A DNA stretch of 64,000 nucleotides from Lysobacterales bacterium (GTDB taxonomy: Bacteria; Pseudomonadota; Gammaproteobacteria; Xanthomonadales; Rhodanobacteraceae), in NCBI GenBank assembly GCA_016707485.1, contig JADJHN010000003.1:558001-622000 (forward strand), in the 5' to 3' direction. The stretch's first letter is position 1. Each line of letters opens with the position of its first letter. Shown piece by piece: positions 8,975 to 18,401 of this stretch. A program made the translations under genes and the position numbers. The notes below the pieces were generated by a model. The model saw nothing but the letters and a program-made list of their open reading frames with translations. It did no database searches and was not told the origin of the DNA.

Positions 8975-10450
8975 ATGAATTCGCTGGAACAATACTTCGC
9001 CCGCTTTCGCGCCAACACCGTTGGCCACGAACAGACCTTCGCCTCGGCGCATGGCCGCCAGCGCATCGTCTACGCCGACTGGACCGCCAGCGGCCGCCTG
9101 TATCGCCCGATCGAGGAGCGCCTGCTGGACACGTTCGGCCCCTTTGTCGGCAACACGCACTCGGAAAGCAGTGAAACCGGCCGCGCGATGACGCTGGCCT
9201 ACCACGAGGCGCATCACATCCTGAAAGCCCACGCCAACGCCGGGCCCGACGACCTGATCATTTCCACCGGCAGCGGCATGACCGGCGTGGTCAACAAGTT
9301 CCAGCGCATTCTCGGACTGAAGGCACCGCAAGGCCTGCGTCGGTTCCTCGACATTGCCGAAGCGGATCGTCCGGTCGTCTTCATCACGCACATGGAACAC
9401 CACTCCAACCAGACCTCCTGGCACGAGAGCATTGCCGATGTCGTGGTCGTGCCGCCGGACGAGGAAGGCCTGGTCGACCTGGCTGCCCTGCAGGCCTTGC
9501 TGCACGAGTACCGGGATCGCCCGCTGAAGATCGGTGCCTTCACCGCCTGCTCGAACGTCACCGGCGTCTGCACGCCCTACCATGCGCTGGCGAAATTGAT
9601 GCACCAGGCTGGCGGCGTCGCCTTCATCGACTTTGCCGCCTCGGCCCCGTACGTCGACATCGACATGCATCCGGCGGATCCCGAGGCCTACCTCGATGCC
9701 GTGCTGTGGTCGCCGCACAAGTTTCTCGGCGGACCAGGCTCGTCCGGCGCACTGATCTTCAACCGCAATCTCTATCGCAACACGGTTCCGGATGATTGCG
9801 GTGGCGGCACCGTGAACTGGACCAATCCGTGGGGCGAGTATTCGTTCCTCGACGACATCGAGGCCCGCGAGGATGCCGGTACGCCGGGATTCCTGCAGAC
9901 CATCAGGGCCGCCCTCGCAGTGCGCCTGAAGGATCAGATGGGCGTACCGGCGATGCGCCAGCGCGAGGAGGAGATCGTGCCGCACGTCATGGATGCGCTG
10001 CAGGCAATTCCGGGCGTGAACCTGCTGGCGCGGACGCAACGCGATCGGCTCGCGATCTTTTCCTTTTATGTAACCGGCATCCACTACAACCTGATCGTGC
10101 AATTGCTGAATGACCGTTTCGGCGTACAGGCCCGCGGCGGCTGCTCCTGCGCCGGCACCTACGGACATTACCTGCTGCACGTGGATCCAACCCTTTCCCA
10201 CTCGATCACCGGGCGCATCGATCAAGGCGACTTGTCGGACAAGCCGGGCTGGGTGCGCATTTCCTTCCACCCAAGCACGACGATGGCCGACATCGACCAT
10301 ACCCTCGATGCCGTGCGCAAGATTGTCGAGAATGTCGATGAGTGGGCGAAGGAATATGTGTACTCACCGCTCAGCAACGAGTTCACCCGGCGTGATGGCG
10401 ACAGCGGCGCAGCACAGACGCGCATCAGGGAATGGTTCGAGCTCGCGTAA
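8975..10450 (+). CDS. Class V aminotransferase-fold PLP enzyme (cysteine-desulfurase-like)
   Basis: A 491-residue protein of the class V PLP-dependent family. The internal aldimine lysine is in WSPHKFLGGPGSSG; nearby are the PLP-contacting FIDFAASAPYVDID stretch and STGSGMTGVV. A conserved Cys-containing motif RGGCSCAGTYGHYL lies near residue 390, at the place where cysteine desulfurases have their mobile cysteine loop. It is longer than IscS or SufS (about 400 residues). Substrate unknown: it could be a desulfurase, a lyase or a transaminase. It stands alone, convergent with the gene at 10582. Confidence 0.8.
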   Translation: MNSLEQYFARFRANTVGHEQTFASAHGRQRIVYADWTASGRLYRPIEERLLDTFGPFVGNTHSESSETGRAMTLAYHEAHHILKAHANAGPDDLIISTGSGMTGVVNKFQRILGLKAPQGLRRFLDIAEADRPVVFITHMEHHSNQTSWHESIADVVVVPPDEEGLVDLAALQALLHEYRDRPLKIGAFTACSNVTGVCTPYHALAKLMHQAGGVAFIDFAASAPYVDIDMHPADPEAYLDAVLWSPHKFLGGPGSSGALIFNRNLYRNTVPDDCGGGTVNWTNPWGEYSFLDDIEAREDAGTPGFLQTIRAALAVRLKDQMGVPAMRQREEEIVPHVMDALQAIPGVNLLARTQRDRLAIFSFYVTGIHYNLIVQLLNDRFGVQARGGCSCAGTYGHYLLHVDPTLSHSITGRIDQGDLSDKPGWVRISFHPSTTMADIDHTLDAVRKIVENVDEWAKEYVYSPLSNEFTRRDGDSGAAQTRIREWFELA

Positions 10451-10581
10451 TCTCGGGATTTCTGCCAGCTGTTGCCGATTGCGGGATTCATCCTTGCCCG
10501 ACCACGTTGTGCAGGCTGGCGCTTGTCCGGGAATGCGGGCTAGCCTGGGCCGGGGCTGTCGCTCATGCCCGTGGCTGTCGG

Positions 10582-11724
10582 TTACCGCTGCACCTCGTTG
10601 AGCGCCTCGTCGGGCAGGGCATAGGCATTCTGCAGATATTCCGGCTCGTCGAGGATTTCCGGGAACCGCACGCCGCGCAGGATCTGCAGCGCAAAAATTT
10701 CCTCGATAGCGCCGGTGAACTTGAGGAAGGCCACGGTCTTGCCGGTTTCGACATGGAGCACCCACACGCCGGAGAGCCGGTCGCCGTTGTCGTCGGTGAT
10801 CGGAATATCCGTGAACGGGTTGCTCTCGCGCAGTTGCGACAGGCCGATGAAAGCCAGCGGCCCGATGAAATCCATGCCGCGCGCGAAGCCGGGCACGCGC
10901 CCGACATCGCGGCGCGAACCGGTTTCCGGATCGACCCTGACCAGCGCACCACGTCCCGATTCGAGCAGCCAGAGCCTGCCATCATGCCAACGCGGCGAAT
11001 GCGGCATGGACAGGCCGCGACAGAGAATGCGTCCGTCTTCGAGATCGATCAGCAGGCCACCATTGCGCTTGTTGGCGCGCCAACCGCCGGGCGTATTGGT
11101 GTCACCGAGACTGGTCACATAACGTGGCTTGCCGTCGCGCATGGCCAGGCCGTTGAGGTGGCAGCGATCCTCCGGCGCGTAATGACTGACAAACGATGGT
11201 CGCCAACGCGGCACGAAGCTCGATTTCGCATCCAGCGTGCACAGGCAGGAGAACAGCGTGTTGACGAACCACAATTCTCCTTCGCCATCCCAGGCCATTT
11301 CGTGAATGTCGATGGCGCCGGTGACATGCCTGCGCCGGGCCAGGTACACCGCATCGTGGCGCGGCGGATTGGCCAGGCGTGGCGCCAACGCCGGCATGTT
11401 GCGGAATTCGGCAATTTCCATGAACGCACCCAGCGCCAGGCGCTCGCCGTCGATGGCCATGCCCATGGGCCGATTGAAGCTGCGGAAATGGGTATTGATG
11501 GCATTGCCGTCGGCGCGCAACAACACCAGTTTTCCCGCCTGGTAAGTGCTCAACGCCAGCGAACTCGCAAAGTGCTTCAGCAGTTCGGGAAAGTTGGCCG
11601 TATGCACGCTGGCCAGAACCTCAAGCGGATTCCGCAGCGGCGCAGACTGTTCGGCATTGTCGGCCATGACGTTGGTCCGCTCGTTGCCGTCGTTGGAAGT
11701 CGACGGCGTATGGTCATCAATCAT
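10582..11724 (-). CDS. TIGR03032 family protein (beta-propeller-like, unknown function)
   Basis: A 380-residue protein that I recognise as the family named for TIGR03032 by its RPMGMAIDGERLALG, WFVNTLFSCLC, LGDTNTPGGWR and SMPHSPRW segments. The repeated short hydrophobic strands resemble an NHL/SMP-30 type propeller. No signal peptide is seen from the chosen start. ATG 11724 has GGCGGA six bases upstream; a second ATG six bases earlier overlaps that site, and the frame extends upstream to 11919 without similarity. Biochemical role unknown. Confidence 0.8.
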   Translation of the reverse strand: MIDDHTPSTSNDGNERTNVMADNAEQSAPLRNPLEVLASVHTANFPELLKHFASSLALSTYQAGKLVLLRADGNAINTHFRSFNRPMGMAIDGERLALGAFMEIAEFRNMPALAPRLANPPRHDAVYLARRRHVTGAIDIHEMAWDGEGELWFVNTLFSCLCTLDAKSSFVPRWRPSFVSHYAPEDRCHLNGLAMRDGKPRYVTSLGDTNTPGGWRANKRNGGLLIDLEDGRILCRGLSMPHSPRWHDGRLWLLESGRGALVRVDPETGSRRDVGRVPGFARGMDFIGPLAFIGLSQLRESNPFTDIPITDDNGDRLSGVWVLHVETGKTVAFLKFTGAIEEIFALQILRGVRFPEILDEPEYLQNAYALPDEALNEVQR

Positions 11725-12011
11725 GGTCATTCCGCCGTGCACGAACAAAACAGCCTGACGTGATCCTGCTGTTCGCCTGCCCCGGCGAAGCCGACTCCGT
11801 ACCGTGCTGCCCGCATTGATTGCATCGATGTGCCACCCGTGTTCGTGCAGGGCCGTCCAGACCCGCAGCCCAAGTTGAACACAGAACTGCCTGACCCGGC
11901 AGCACGCGCCAGGAGCCACATCGAATCCGCAAGGCCAGCGAGCGCAGGCCAGGCACGACGGGCCTGGCCTGCATCGATGGTCAGCCTGCCGGGTGGCAGC
12001 GCGAGTGCGTC

Positions 12012-14735
12012 CTACTCGAAGTCGTCGGCGAAGATGCGATCATCGATGGCCTCGACCGCGCCGATGTCGCAACGCGATCCTTGCGGACGCTCGAGGCCGC
12101 GCTGGTCCGTGGCGGTGCAGACATCGTCCGCGCCCGCATTGATCGCCGGGCTGTCGATGTCCGGCAGCAAGGTCGGCGTGGCACCGCCGTTGTCGCCGAG
12201 CGGTCCCAATAACGGGTCGAGATCATGGACGTCCGTGCCGCAGATCGCGCCCGCCGGACAGCCGCCGGCGATCAGCGCGGCGCGCAGCGTCGGCGTGGCC
12301 GAGGCATTGCAGATTTCGGGGTGGCTGGTGCCGCCCTCGCAGCCGGCTTCCCCCGGCAGTGTGAACGTGCCGCCCCACAAGATGACGTTGGTCAGGGTGG
12401 GTTCGCTGCTGCCGCCGAAGCGGCCGCTGTTGAACATCGAAGCTGCGGTGAAGCGGTCGCTGTTGGCGTGGAAGGTCACATGGTTGAGTAGCGGGCTGCT
12501 ATGGCCGGCGTGGGCACCATCATTGACCATCGCGATGCCCCAGTTGCCGACGAAGGTGACGTTGGTCAGCGCCGGGCTGCTGTCGCCGCCGTTCCAGGCC
12601 CGGTTGTACATGCCGCCACCGCCGAAATTGGCCGCCGAGTTGTTGCGGAAGGTCACGTTCTCCAGGGTCGGATTGGCACGGCCGCCGTCGTCGGCGAAGT
12701 TGTACATGCCGCCCCCGGCATCACTCATGTTGGCGCTGAACAGCAGGTTCCGCAGGGTCGGGCTGCATTCGTGGCCCGCGCCATGCCCGTCGCAATACAC
12801 GCCGCCACCGTTCCCGGTAAGGGTGCTGGAAGCCGCGGTGATGGCGAACCCTTCCAGCAGCGTGATCGGCGTTACCGGGCCCGCGGCCGTTGTGCCATCC
12901 AGGGTCACGACGCGGATGCTGTTGCTGCCGCGGCGGTCGGCTCCATTGACGACGATGCCGTTCGCGTCGGTGACGTCGTCGTTGCCGATGTCAGCCGACA
13001 GCACCGTGCGATGGACGGCCGGATCACGCTGATCCAGGTGCGTTTCGGTGCCGGCGAAGCCGCCGTAAACGCGTTGGCCGGGGCGGATCGAGAAGCTGAT
13101 CGCGGTGTTGCTGCCGTCGGTCGGCGTGTAGACACCGCGGGCGACACGGATCTCGCCGCAGCCGGCATTGGCCAGCGCATCCTGCAAACGGATATAGGCG
13201 TTGGCCCAGTTGCTGCCGTTGTTGGCGCCGGTCGCATCGCCCTTCACGTGGCAGGCCGACACCTCCACTTCCACGGCGCCGATGTCGCAGCGGCTGCCCT
13301 GCGCGCGTGGAATCTCGCGCTGGTCGGTCGGCGGGCACGCCGCAGTGTTCGCCGCATTGATTGCCGGACTGCCGGTGTTGGGCAACATCGTTCGCGAGAA
13401 GCCGCCATTGTCCGCCAACGCGCCCAGCGCCGGATTCGCGCTGATCACGCCGGCGCATTGCGTGGTGGCGGGACAGCCACCGGCAACGATGCTGTCGCGC
13501 ACGACCGGCGTCGCATTCTGGTTGTGGATTTCCGGACCTTCGGTGGAGGCCTGGTTGCCCCACAGGATCACGCCGTCGAACGTGGGGCCGGCGTTGGCGA
13601 GGTTGCCCGCTCCGCCGTAGTTGAAGATCGCGCCGCCGCGGGCCGCGCTGTTGCCCTTGAAGGTGACGTGACTCAGCATCATGCGCCCGTTGCCGTTGCT
13701 GCCTACGTAGTGGTAGATCGCGCCGCCGTTGGTGCTGGCGTTGTTGGTGGAGAAGGTGGTGTTGCTGATCAGCGCGCGGGTGGTGCCGCTGTTGATGGCG
13801 TCGTTGTAGATGGCGCCGCCGTAGTTGGCGCTGTTGCCGCTGAAACCGACCCGATCCAGCACCGGGCTGCTCTGGCCCTGCCGGCCGTTGTTGAACATGG
13901 CGCCGCCGTAGGTGCCGGCGTTGTTGCCGGTGAACTCCACGTCGACGAGTTGCGGATTGGCGTGACCGGCGCTGCTGCCGTCGTTGTAGAGCGCGCCACC
14001 GTTGCCGCTGACGCGGTTGCCGCTGAATCGCACACGTTCGAGCAGCGGGCGGCCGATGCCGCCCGACACGCCGAACAGATACATGCCGGCGCCATAGCCG
14101 CCCGCATTGCCGCTGAACCAGATGTCACGCAGCGTCGGGCTGCATTCCTGGCCGGTATTCTCGGCCCGGCAGCGCAATCCGGCACCGCTGTCGAGGTGCT
14201 CGACCGGCGTCCCGGTGGCGCGCCCCGAAGTGATGATGACGCCGTCGAGGACGGTGCCGCGCGTGACCGGTCCGGCGGCAGTACCGCCGTCCATCGTCAC
14301 CACGTTGTAGCTGTTCAATTCCCGCACGCCATTGCCGTCGGCGACGATGCCTTCGCCGTCGGCAACATCGTTGGCGTCGAGGTCGCCCGAAAACACGCTG
14401 CGGTTGGCCGCGGGATTGCGCTGATGGCGCAGCGACTCGGTGCCGTCGAAACCGCCGTAGACGCGCAAGCCGGGACGGATCACGAAGCTGACCTTGCGTT
14501 CCGCGTGCGTGATATTGACCGGGTGAGCCGGCACCACCGGCTTGTAGAGACCCTTGCGGACCCAGATTTCGCCACAGGCGTTCGCGGCCAGCGCTGTTTG
14601 CAGTGGCATCGGCGAAGACCACGACGTGCCGTCGCCGCTGCCTTGCGGCGCAACTCGGCAGACGGCCGCGCCGGCCGCCGGCGCCGCCAGCAGTGCGAGC
14701 AGCACCGTGGCGCCCAACAGGGTGGATCGATTCAT
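12012..14735 (-). CDS. Secreted right-handed beta-helix protein with two choice-of-anchor Q modules
   Basis: A 907-residue exported protein. ATG 14735 is preceded by GGAGGA and encodes a signal peptide (MNRSTLLGATVLLALLAAP, cleavage near AAGAAV). The rest is two tandem copies of one module: a Cys-start VYGGFDGTES-type strand region, many short Asn/Gly-rich helix rungs such as GGAIYNDG and GGGMYN, then an ending of the form SPAIN..DQR..PQGSRCDIGAVE. The second copy ends in the tail DRIFADDFE. The fold suggests a surface adhesin or polysaccharide-binding role; no catalytic residues were recognised. It is divergent from the ECF sigma gene at 14968. Confidence 0.85.
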   Translation of the reverse strand: MNRSTLLGATVLLALLAAPAAGAAVCRVAPQGSGDGTSWSSPMPLQTALAANACGEIWVRKGLYKPVVPAHPVNITHAERKVSFVIRPGLRVYGGFDGTESLRHQRNPAANRSVFSGDLDANDVADGEGIVADGNGVRELNSYNVVTMDGGTAAGPVTRGTVLDGVIITSGRATGTPVEHLDSGAGLRCRAENTGQECSPTLRDIWFSGNAGGYGAGMYLFGVSGGIGRPLLERVRFSGNRVSGNGGALYNDGSSAGHANPQLVDVEFTGNNAGTYGGAMFNNGRQGQSSPVLDRVGFSGNSANYGGAIYNDAINSGTTRALISNTTFSTNNASTNGGAIYHYVGSNGNGRMMLSHVTFKGNSAARGGAIFNYGGAGNLANAGPTFDGVILWGNQASTEGPEIHNQNATPVVRDSIVAGGCPATTQCAGVISANPALGALADNGGFSRTMLPNTGSPAINAANTAACPPTDQREIPRAQGSRCDIGAVEVEVSACHVKGDATGANNGSNWANAYIRLQDALANAGCGEIRVARGVYTPTDGSNTAISFSIRPGQRVYGGFAGTETHLDQRDPAVHRTVLSADIGNDDVTDANGIVVNGADRRGSNSIRVVTLDGTTAAGPVTPITLLEGFAITAASSTLTGNGGGVYCDGHGAGHECSPTLRNLLFSANMSDAGGGMYNFADDGGRANPTLENVTFRNNSAANFGGGGMYNRAWNGGDSSPALTNVTFVGNWGIAMVNDGAHAGHSSPLLNHVTFHANSDRFTAASMFNSGRFGGSSEPTLTNVILWGGTFTLPGEAGCEGGTSHPEICNASATPTLRAALIAGGCPAGAICGTDVHDLDPLLGPLGDNGGATPTLLPDIDSPAINAGADDVCTATDQRGLERPQGSRCDIGAVEAIDDRIFADDFE

Positions 14736-14931
14736 GGTTTTCCTCCGGGGAAATGATCTGGGCCCCTCAGAACGCAAAGCAGCGACCAGAACCCCCACGC
14801 GCGCGTCGAAGAAGCATTGAAACGTGACCGCGTTCACACCTGCGCGGCCGATGCAGACGCTCGCGCAGTTGGAGCGGCCGTCTTTCAAGCCCGCGCAACC
14901 TGGATCTGCACGCAGGTGGGCACCGTGACGG

Positions 14932-14961
14932 TTGTGCCATTTGATCCGCGCTGCCTAGAAT
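14932..14961 (+). promoter_or_regulatory. Sigma70-type promoter for the ECF sigma gene, possibly leaderless
   Basis: TTGTGC (14932-14937) and TAGAAT (14956-14961) are separated by 18 bases. The expected start of transcription falls at or within a base or two of the ATG at 14968, and no Shine-Dalgarno is present, so the transcript may be leaderless. Confidence 0.5.
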
Positions 14962-14967
14962 CACTGC

Positions 14968-15531
14968 ATGGAGGCTCTGCAGCCCAAGGAAATCACCGTG
15001 TTGCTGGCCAAGTGGCGGCAAGGCGACGCGGGCGCGCTCGATGCGCTGATGCGACAGGTGTACGCGAACGTGCATGCGATCGCCGCACGTTCGTTGCGCG
15101 CGATGCCGGGCGCGACGCTGAGCGCCACCGATCTTGCGCATGAGGCCTTGCTGCGCTTGCTCGGCAGCGAAGTCGAATGCGTCGATCGCCATCATTTCTT
15201 CCGTGTCGCGGCACAAGCCACGAGGCAGGTGCTGATCGACGCCGCGCGCAAGCGCCTGGCCGGCAAGCGCGGCGGTGACGTGCGCCGGGTCGAACTTGAC
15301 GAGGCGCGCCAGGTCGCCGCCAACGATGCCGATGCGCGCCTGCTGCATATTGACGAAGCCTTGCGTGATCTGGCCGCGAGCAATGCGCGGCACGCGCAGA
15401 TCATCGAGATGGTCTACTTCGGTGGCCTTGAACGCGTCGAGGTGGCTGCCGCTCTTGGCCTCTCCGATACCACGGTGGATCGCGACTTGCGCCTCGCGCG
15501 CGCATGGCTGAAGACCGCGCTCGCCTCATGA
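14968..15531 (+). CDS. ECF-type RNA polymerase sigma factor (TIGR02999-like)
   Basis: A 187-residue sigma factor with region 2 (about residues 25-95, SATDLAHEALLRLLG) and a region 4 helix-turn-helix (about 140-180, LERVEVAAALGLSDTTVDRD). This subgroup is typically encoded with Ser/Thr kinases rather than anti-sigma factors, and in Xanthomonas citri the EcfK/PknS pair shows kinase control of such a sigma. Here the stop overlaps the start of a kinase gene (ATGA at 15528), so the two are translationally coupled. Regulatory targets are unknown; the divergent beta-helix gene is one candidate. Confidence 0.92.
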   Translation: MEALQPKEITVLLAKWRQGDAGALDALMRQVYANVHAIAARSLRAMPGATLSATDLAHEALLRLLGSEVECVDRHHFFRVAAQATRQVLIDAARKRLAGKRGGDVRRVELDEARQVAANDADARLLHIDEALRDLAASNARHAQIIEMVYFGGLERVEVAAALGLSDTTVDRDLRLARAWLKTALAS

Positions 15532-18239
15532 CGCCGTCGCTGCTGGACCGCCATGCCGATAATTTCGCGCGCCTCGCCGGTTTGCCGGCGGACGAGCGCG
15601 AGGCCGCCATCGCCGCATTGACACTCGATGAGGATGAACGTGAGTTGCTGCGGCGCCTGCTCGAAGCGGACGCCGACGCCGCCGACGATCCACTCGCGCA
15701 GGCACTCGCCGCCAGCGCGAGCGCGCAGCTCGCCGCACTGGAATGGATCGGACGCCTGGGCGCCTACCGCCTGCTGCGCGAACTCGGTGCCGGCGGCATG
15801 GGCACGGTGTTCCTCGCCGAGCGCGTCGATGGCGGCTTCAGCCAGCGCGTCGCGATCAAGTTGCTGCGTGGCTTCCCCACCTCGGAAGCGCTGCGCCGCC
15901 TGCGTCGCGAGCGGCAGATCCTGTCCGGTCTCGAGCATCCGAACATCGCACGCCTGCTCGACGGCGGCGAGACCGCGGACGGCCAGCCGTGGCTCGCCAT
16001 CGAGTTTGTCGATGGCATGCCGCTGCTCGCACATGCCGCAGCGCATGCACCGCACCTGGGCGACCGGCTCGCCCTGTTCGACGCAATCCTCGACGCCGTC
16101 GCGCACGCCCACCAGCGCCTGGTAGTACACCGCGACCTCAAGCCCGCCAACGTACTGGTTGACTCCGCCGGCACCGTCAAGCTGCTCGACTTCGGCATCG
16201 CCATGCTGCTCGACGTCGATGGCGATGCGGCCGGCAGGGCGACTTCCACGCGCGTGTACAGCGCCGGCTATGCCAGCCCGGAACAGCGCGAGGGGCGAAC
16301 GATCACCACTGCAAGCGACATCTACAGCCTCGGCGTGCTGCTCGGCGAGCTGGTCGCGGACGCCACGCGAGCGCGGCCCGACGCGGAACTCGCCGGCATC
16401 CTGGCCAAGGCCCGCGATGCCGATCCGGCGCGGCGCTACGCAAGCGCGGGCGCTTTCCGCGACGACCTCGAACGCTACCGCGATGGGCGGCCGGTGCAGG
16501 CGGCGCGCATGACGCGTCGCTATCGGTTGCGCAAGTTCGTCGGCCGCCATCGGTCCGGCGTCGCGATGGCACTGACGGCGGTGCTTGCACTTGGCCTCGG
16601 GGTCTGGCGCCTTGGCCACGAACGCAATCGCGCGATCGAAGCCGAAGTTGCCGCTTCGCGTGATGCCGATCGCGCACGCGCGGCGCTCGCCTTCCTCACC
16701 GACGCCTTCGAGGCGGCCGCACCGGACAATGCGCTCGGCCCCTCGGTCAGCGTGCGCGACCTGCTCGACCACGCGCGAGCGCGACTCGCCGCCCGCAAGC
16801 TCGATGCGTCCGTGGCGCAACCGCTGCAGCGCCTGCTCGGGAATCTCTACGACGAACTTGGCGATCCGCTCACCGGCGCCGAGCTGCTCGCGCTGGGCAG
16901 TGCAAACGTCGAAGTGCACGACGCTGCGGAAGCGCTGGCGCTCGCGCGCGACCATGACCGGCACGCGCAACTGGAAGCCATCAACGGCCACCACGAGGCC
17001 GCACTGGCCGCCGCCGCGCGCGCTGCCGCCCTGCGCGCGCGCCACGCACTCGGCGATGCCGACGAGAGCGCGCGCAACCTGCTGGTGCAGGCGCTGATCT
17101 TCCACAATCGCGGCGAGAACCCGAAAGCAATCGCGTTGCTGCGCGAGGCGCTCGCCATGAGGCCGGCAGGCGAGGCCCTCGATGCCGATCTGGAAGTCGA
17201 GATTTCCGACAAGCTGGTATCGATGCTGGTGTACTCCAGCGAATGCCGCGAAGCACTCGAATTGGGCGAGGCCGGCCTGGCGCGCGTCGGCACGACAGCG
17301 GTCGCGCCGAGCGCGCACATCGAGTTCCTGCGCACGCTCGCCACCGCCCACACCAACTGCGGCGAAGTGGCTCGCGCCGAAAAGCTCTACCGCACCGCCA
17401 TCGCCGAACAGGAAGCGCTGGTCGGCAAGGGCGGCATCCGCATGTTGACGCTACTCAACGATCTCGCCGTGCCGCTGTCGCTGCAGGGGCGTTACCGCGA
17501 GGCCGCAGCGCTGCTGGTGGAGGCCGGCGCCCTTGATCGTGGCTACGGCGCGCGCTCGGCCGACTACGCGGCCGTGCTCGGCAATCGCGCCTCGGTGTTC
17601 GAAAGCGCCGGCGACTACACGCAGGCTCTGGCGCTATTCGCACAAGCCGTGGCGGAAATGGATCGCATTGGGACGCCGGCCGATGCCGAGGCACGACGAC
17701 GCCTGCTGCGCAACCAGGCGCGTGCGTTCGCGCTTGCCGGCAAGGAAAACCTGGCTGCGACGATGCTGGTGGACTTGCGCGATCGCGCACGCCGGCTTGA
17801 AGGCATCGGCTCGATCGAGTACCTGATGTGCAGTTGGCAACTCGCCCACGCCGAGCGCCGACGCGGCCGCTTCGACAGTGCCGAAGCGTACCTGCGCGAG
17901 GCGGAAACTGGTTTCGTTGACGTCCTGCCGCCGGAGCATGTGGTGTTCGCACATGCGCTGCGCCAGCACGGCGCGCTCGCGCTCGCGCGCGGCGATGCGA
18001 CGACTGCGGCGCAGCGATTCAAGGAGGCGCTCGCGCACATGCGCGCGGGCGAAGCCGCCCCGATCGACGTCGCCATCGCCCGCGCCGAACTGGCCTCCGC
18101 GCAACTCGCCCTGAATCGCCACGAAGCGGCCCGCACCGAACTCGGCGAAGCACTGCCGATCCTGCGCGAACTGCTGCTGCCGACCGAGGTCAGCCGCAGC
18201 GATGCCGAGCGTACGGCCCGCGCCCTTGGGCTGCCCTGA
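15528..18239 (+). CDS. Membrane Ser/Thr protein kinase with C-terminal TPR-like region
   Basis: A 903-residue Hanks-type kinase. The order is: an N-terminal helical segment of about 80 residues; a kinase domain (about 83-335) with the glycine loop LGAGGMGTVF, the VAIKLL lysine, the catalytic HRDLKPANVLVD and the DFGIA metal site; one transmembrane helix near 345-365 (VAMALTAVLALGLGVWRLG); then about 520 residues of TPR-like helices that would be periplasmic. The start at 15528 gives the ATGA overlap with the sigma gene; the open frame begins 8 codons earlier. It probably senses an envelope signal and acts on the linked sigma factor (inference from the ECF43-type pairing). Confidence 0.93.
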   Translation: MTPSLLDRHADNFARLAGLPADEREAAIAALTLDEDERELLRRLLEADADAADDPLAQALAASASAQLAALEWIGRLGAYRLLRELGAGGMGTVFLAERVDGGFSQRVAIKLLRGFPTSEALRRLRRERQILSGLEHPNIARLLDGGETADGQPWLAIEFVDGMPLLAHAAAHAPHLGDRLALFDAILDAVAHAHQRLVVHRDLKPANVLVDSAGTVKLLDFGIAMLLDVDGDAAGRATSTRVYSAGYASPEQREGRTITTASDIYSLGVLLGELVADATRARPDAELAGILAKARDADPARRYASAGAFRDDLERYRDGRPVQAARMTRRYRLRKFVGRHRSGVAMALTAVLALGLGVWRLGHERNRAIEAEVAASRDADRARAALAFLTDAFEAAAPDNALGPSVSVRDLLDHARARLAARKLDASVAQPLQRLLGNLYDELGDPLTGAELLALGSANVEVHDAAEALALARDHDRHAQLEAINGHHEAALAAAARAAALRARHALGDADESARNLLVQALIFHNRGENPKAIALLREALAMRPAGEALDADLEVEISDKLVSMLVYSSECREALELGEAGLARVGTTAVAPSAHIEFLRTLATAHTNCGEVARAEKLYRTAIAEQEALVGKGGIRMLTLLNDLAVPLSLQGRYREAAALLVEAGALDRGYGARSADYAAVLGNRASVFESAGDYTQALALFAQAVAEMDRIGTPADAEARRRLLRNQARAFALAGKENLAATMLVDLRDRARRLEGIGSIEYLMCSWQLAHAERRRGRFDSAEAYLREAETGFVDVLPPEHVVFAHALRQHGALALARGDATTAAQRFKEALAHMRAGEAAPIDVAIARAELASAQLALNRHEAARTELGEALPILRELLLPTEVSRSDAERTARALGLP

Positions 18240-18401
18240 CCCCGCACGCGTCAGGCGCCGCCAGCAACGCCGGGATACCCGGTGCATTGGCCGGACAACG
18301 ACCATTGCCACCGACCACACCGCCACAACCGGGCGTAACGGATCCACAGGGCGACTGCAGGTCAAGATCACTGCAGCCGCAGGTTTGCAGGTGAAACCGT
18401 T

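Noticed and set aside
12501..14756. A 751-residue open frame antisense to the beta-helix gene
   Set aside because: The minus strand has a signal peptide, a ribosome site and repeated modules; the plus frame has a low-complexity His/Ala/Gly-rich translation with no family likeness.
15414..17351. A 645-residue frame antisense to the Ser/Thr kinase
   Set aside because: The kinase motifs are complete on the plus strand.
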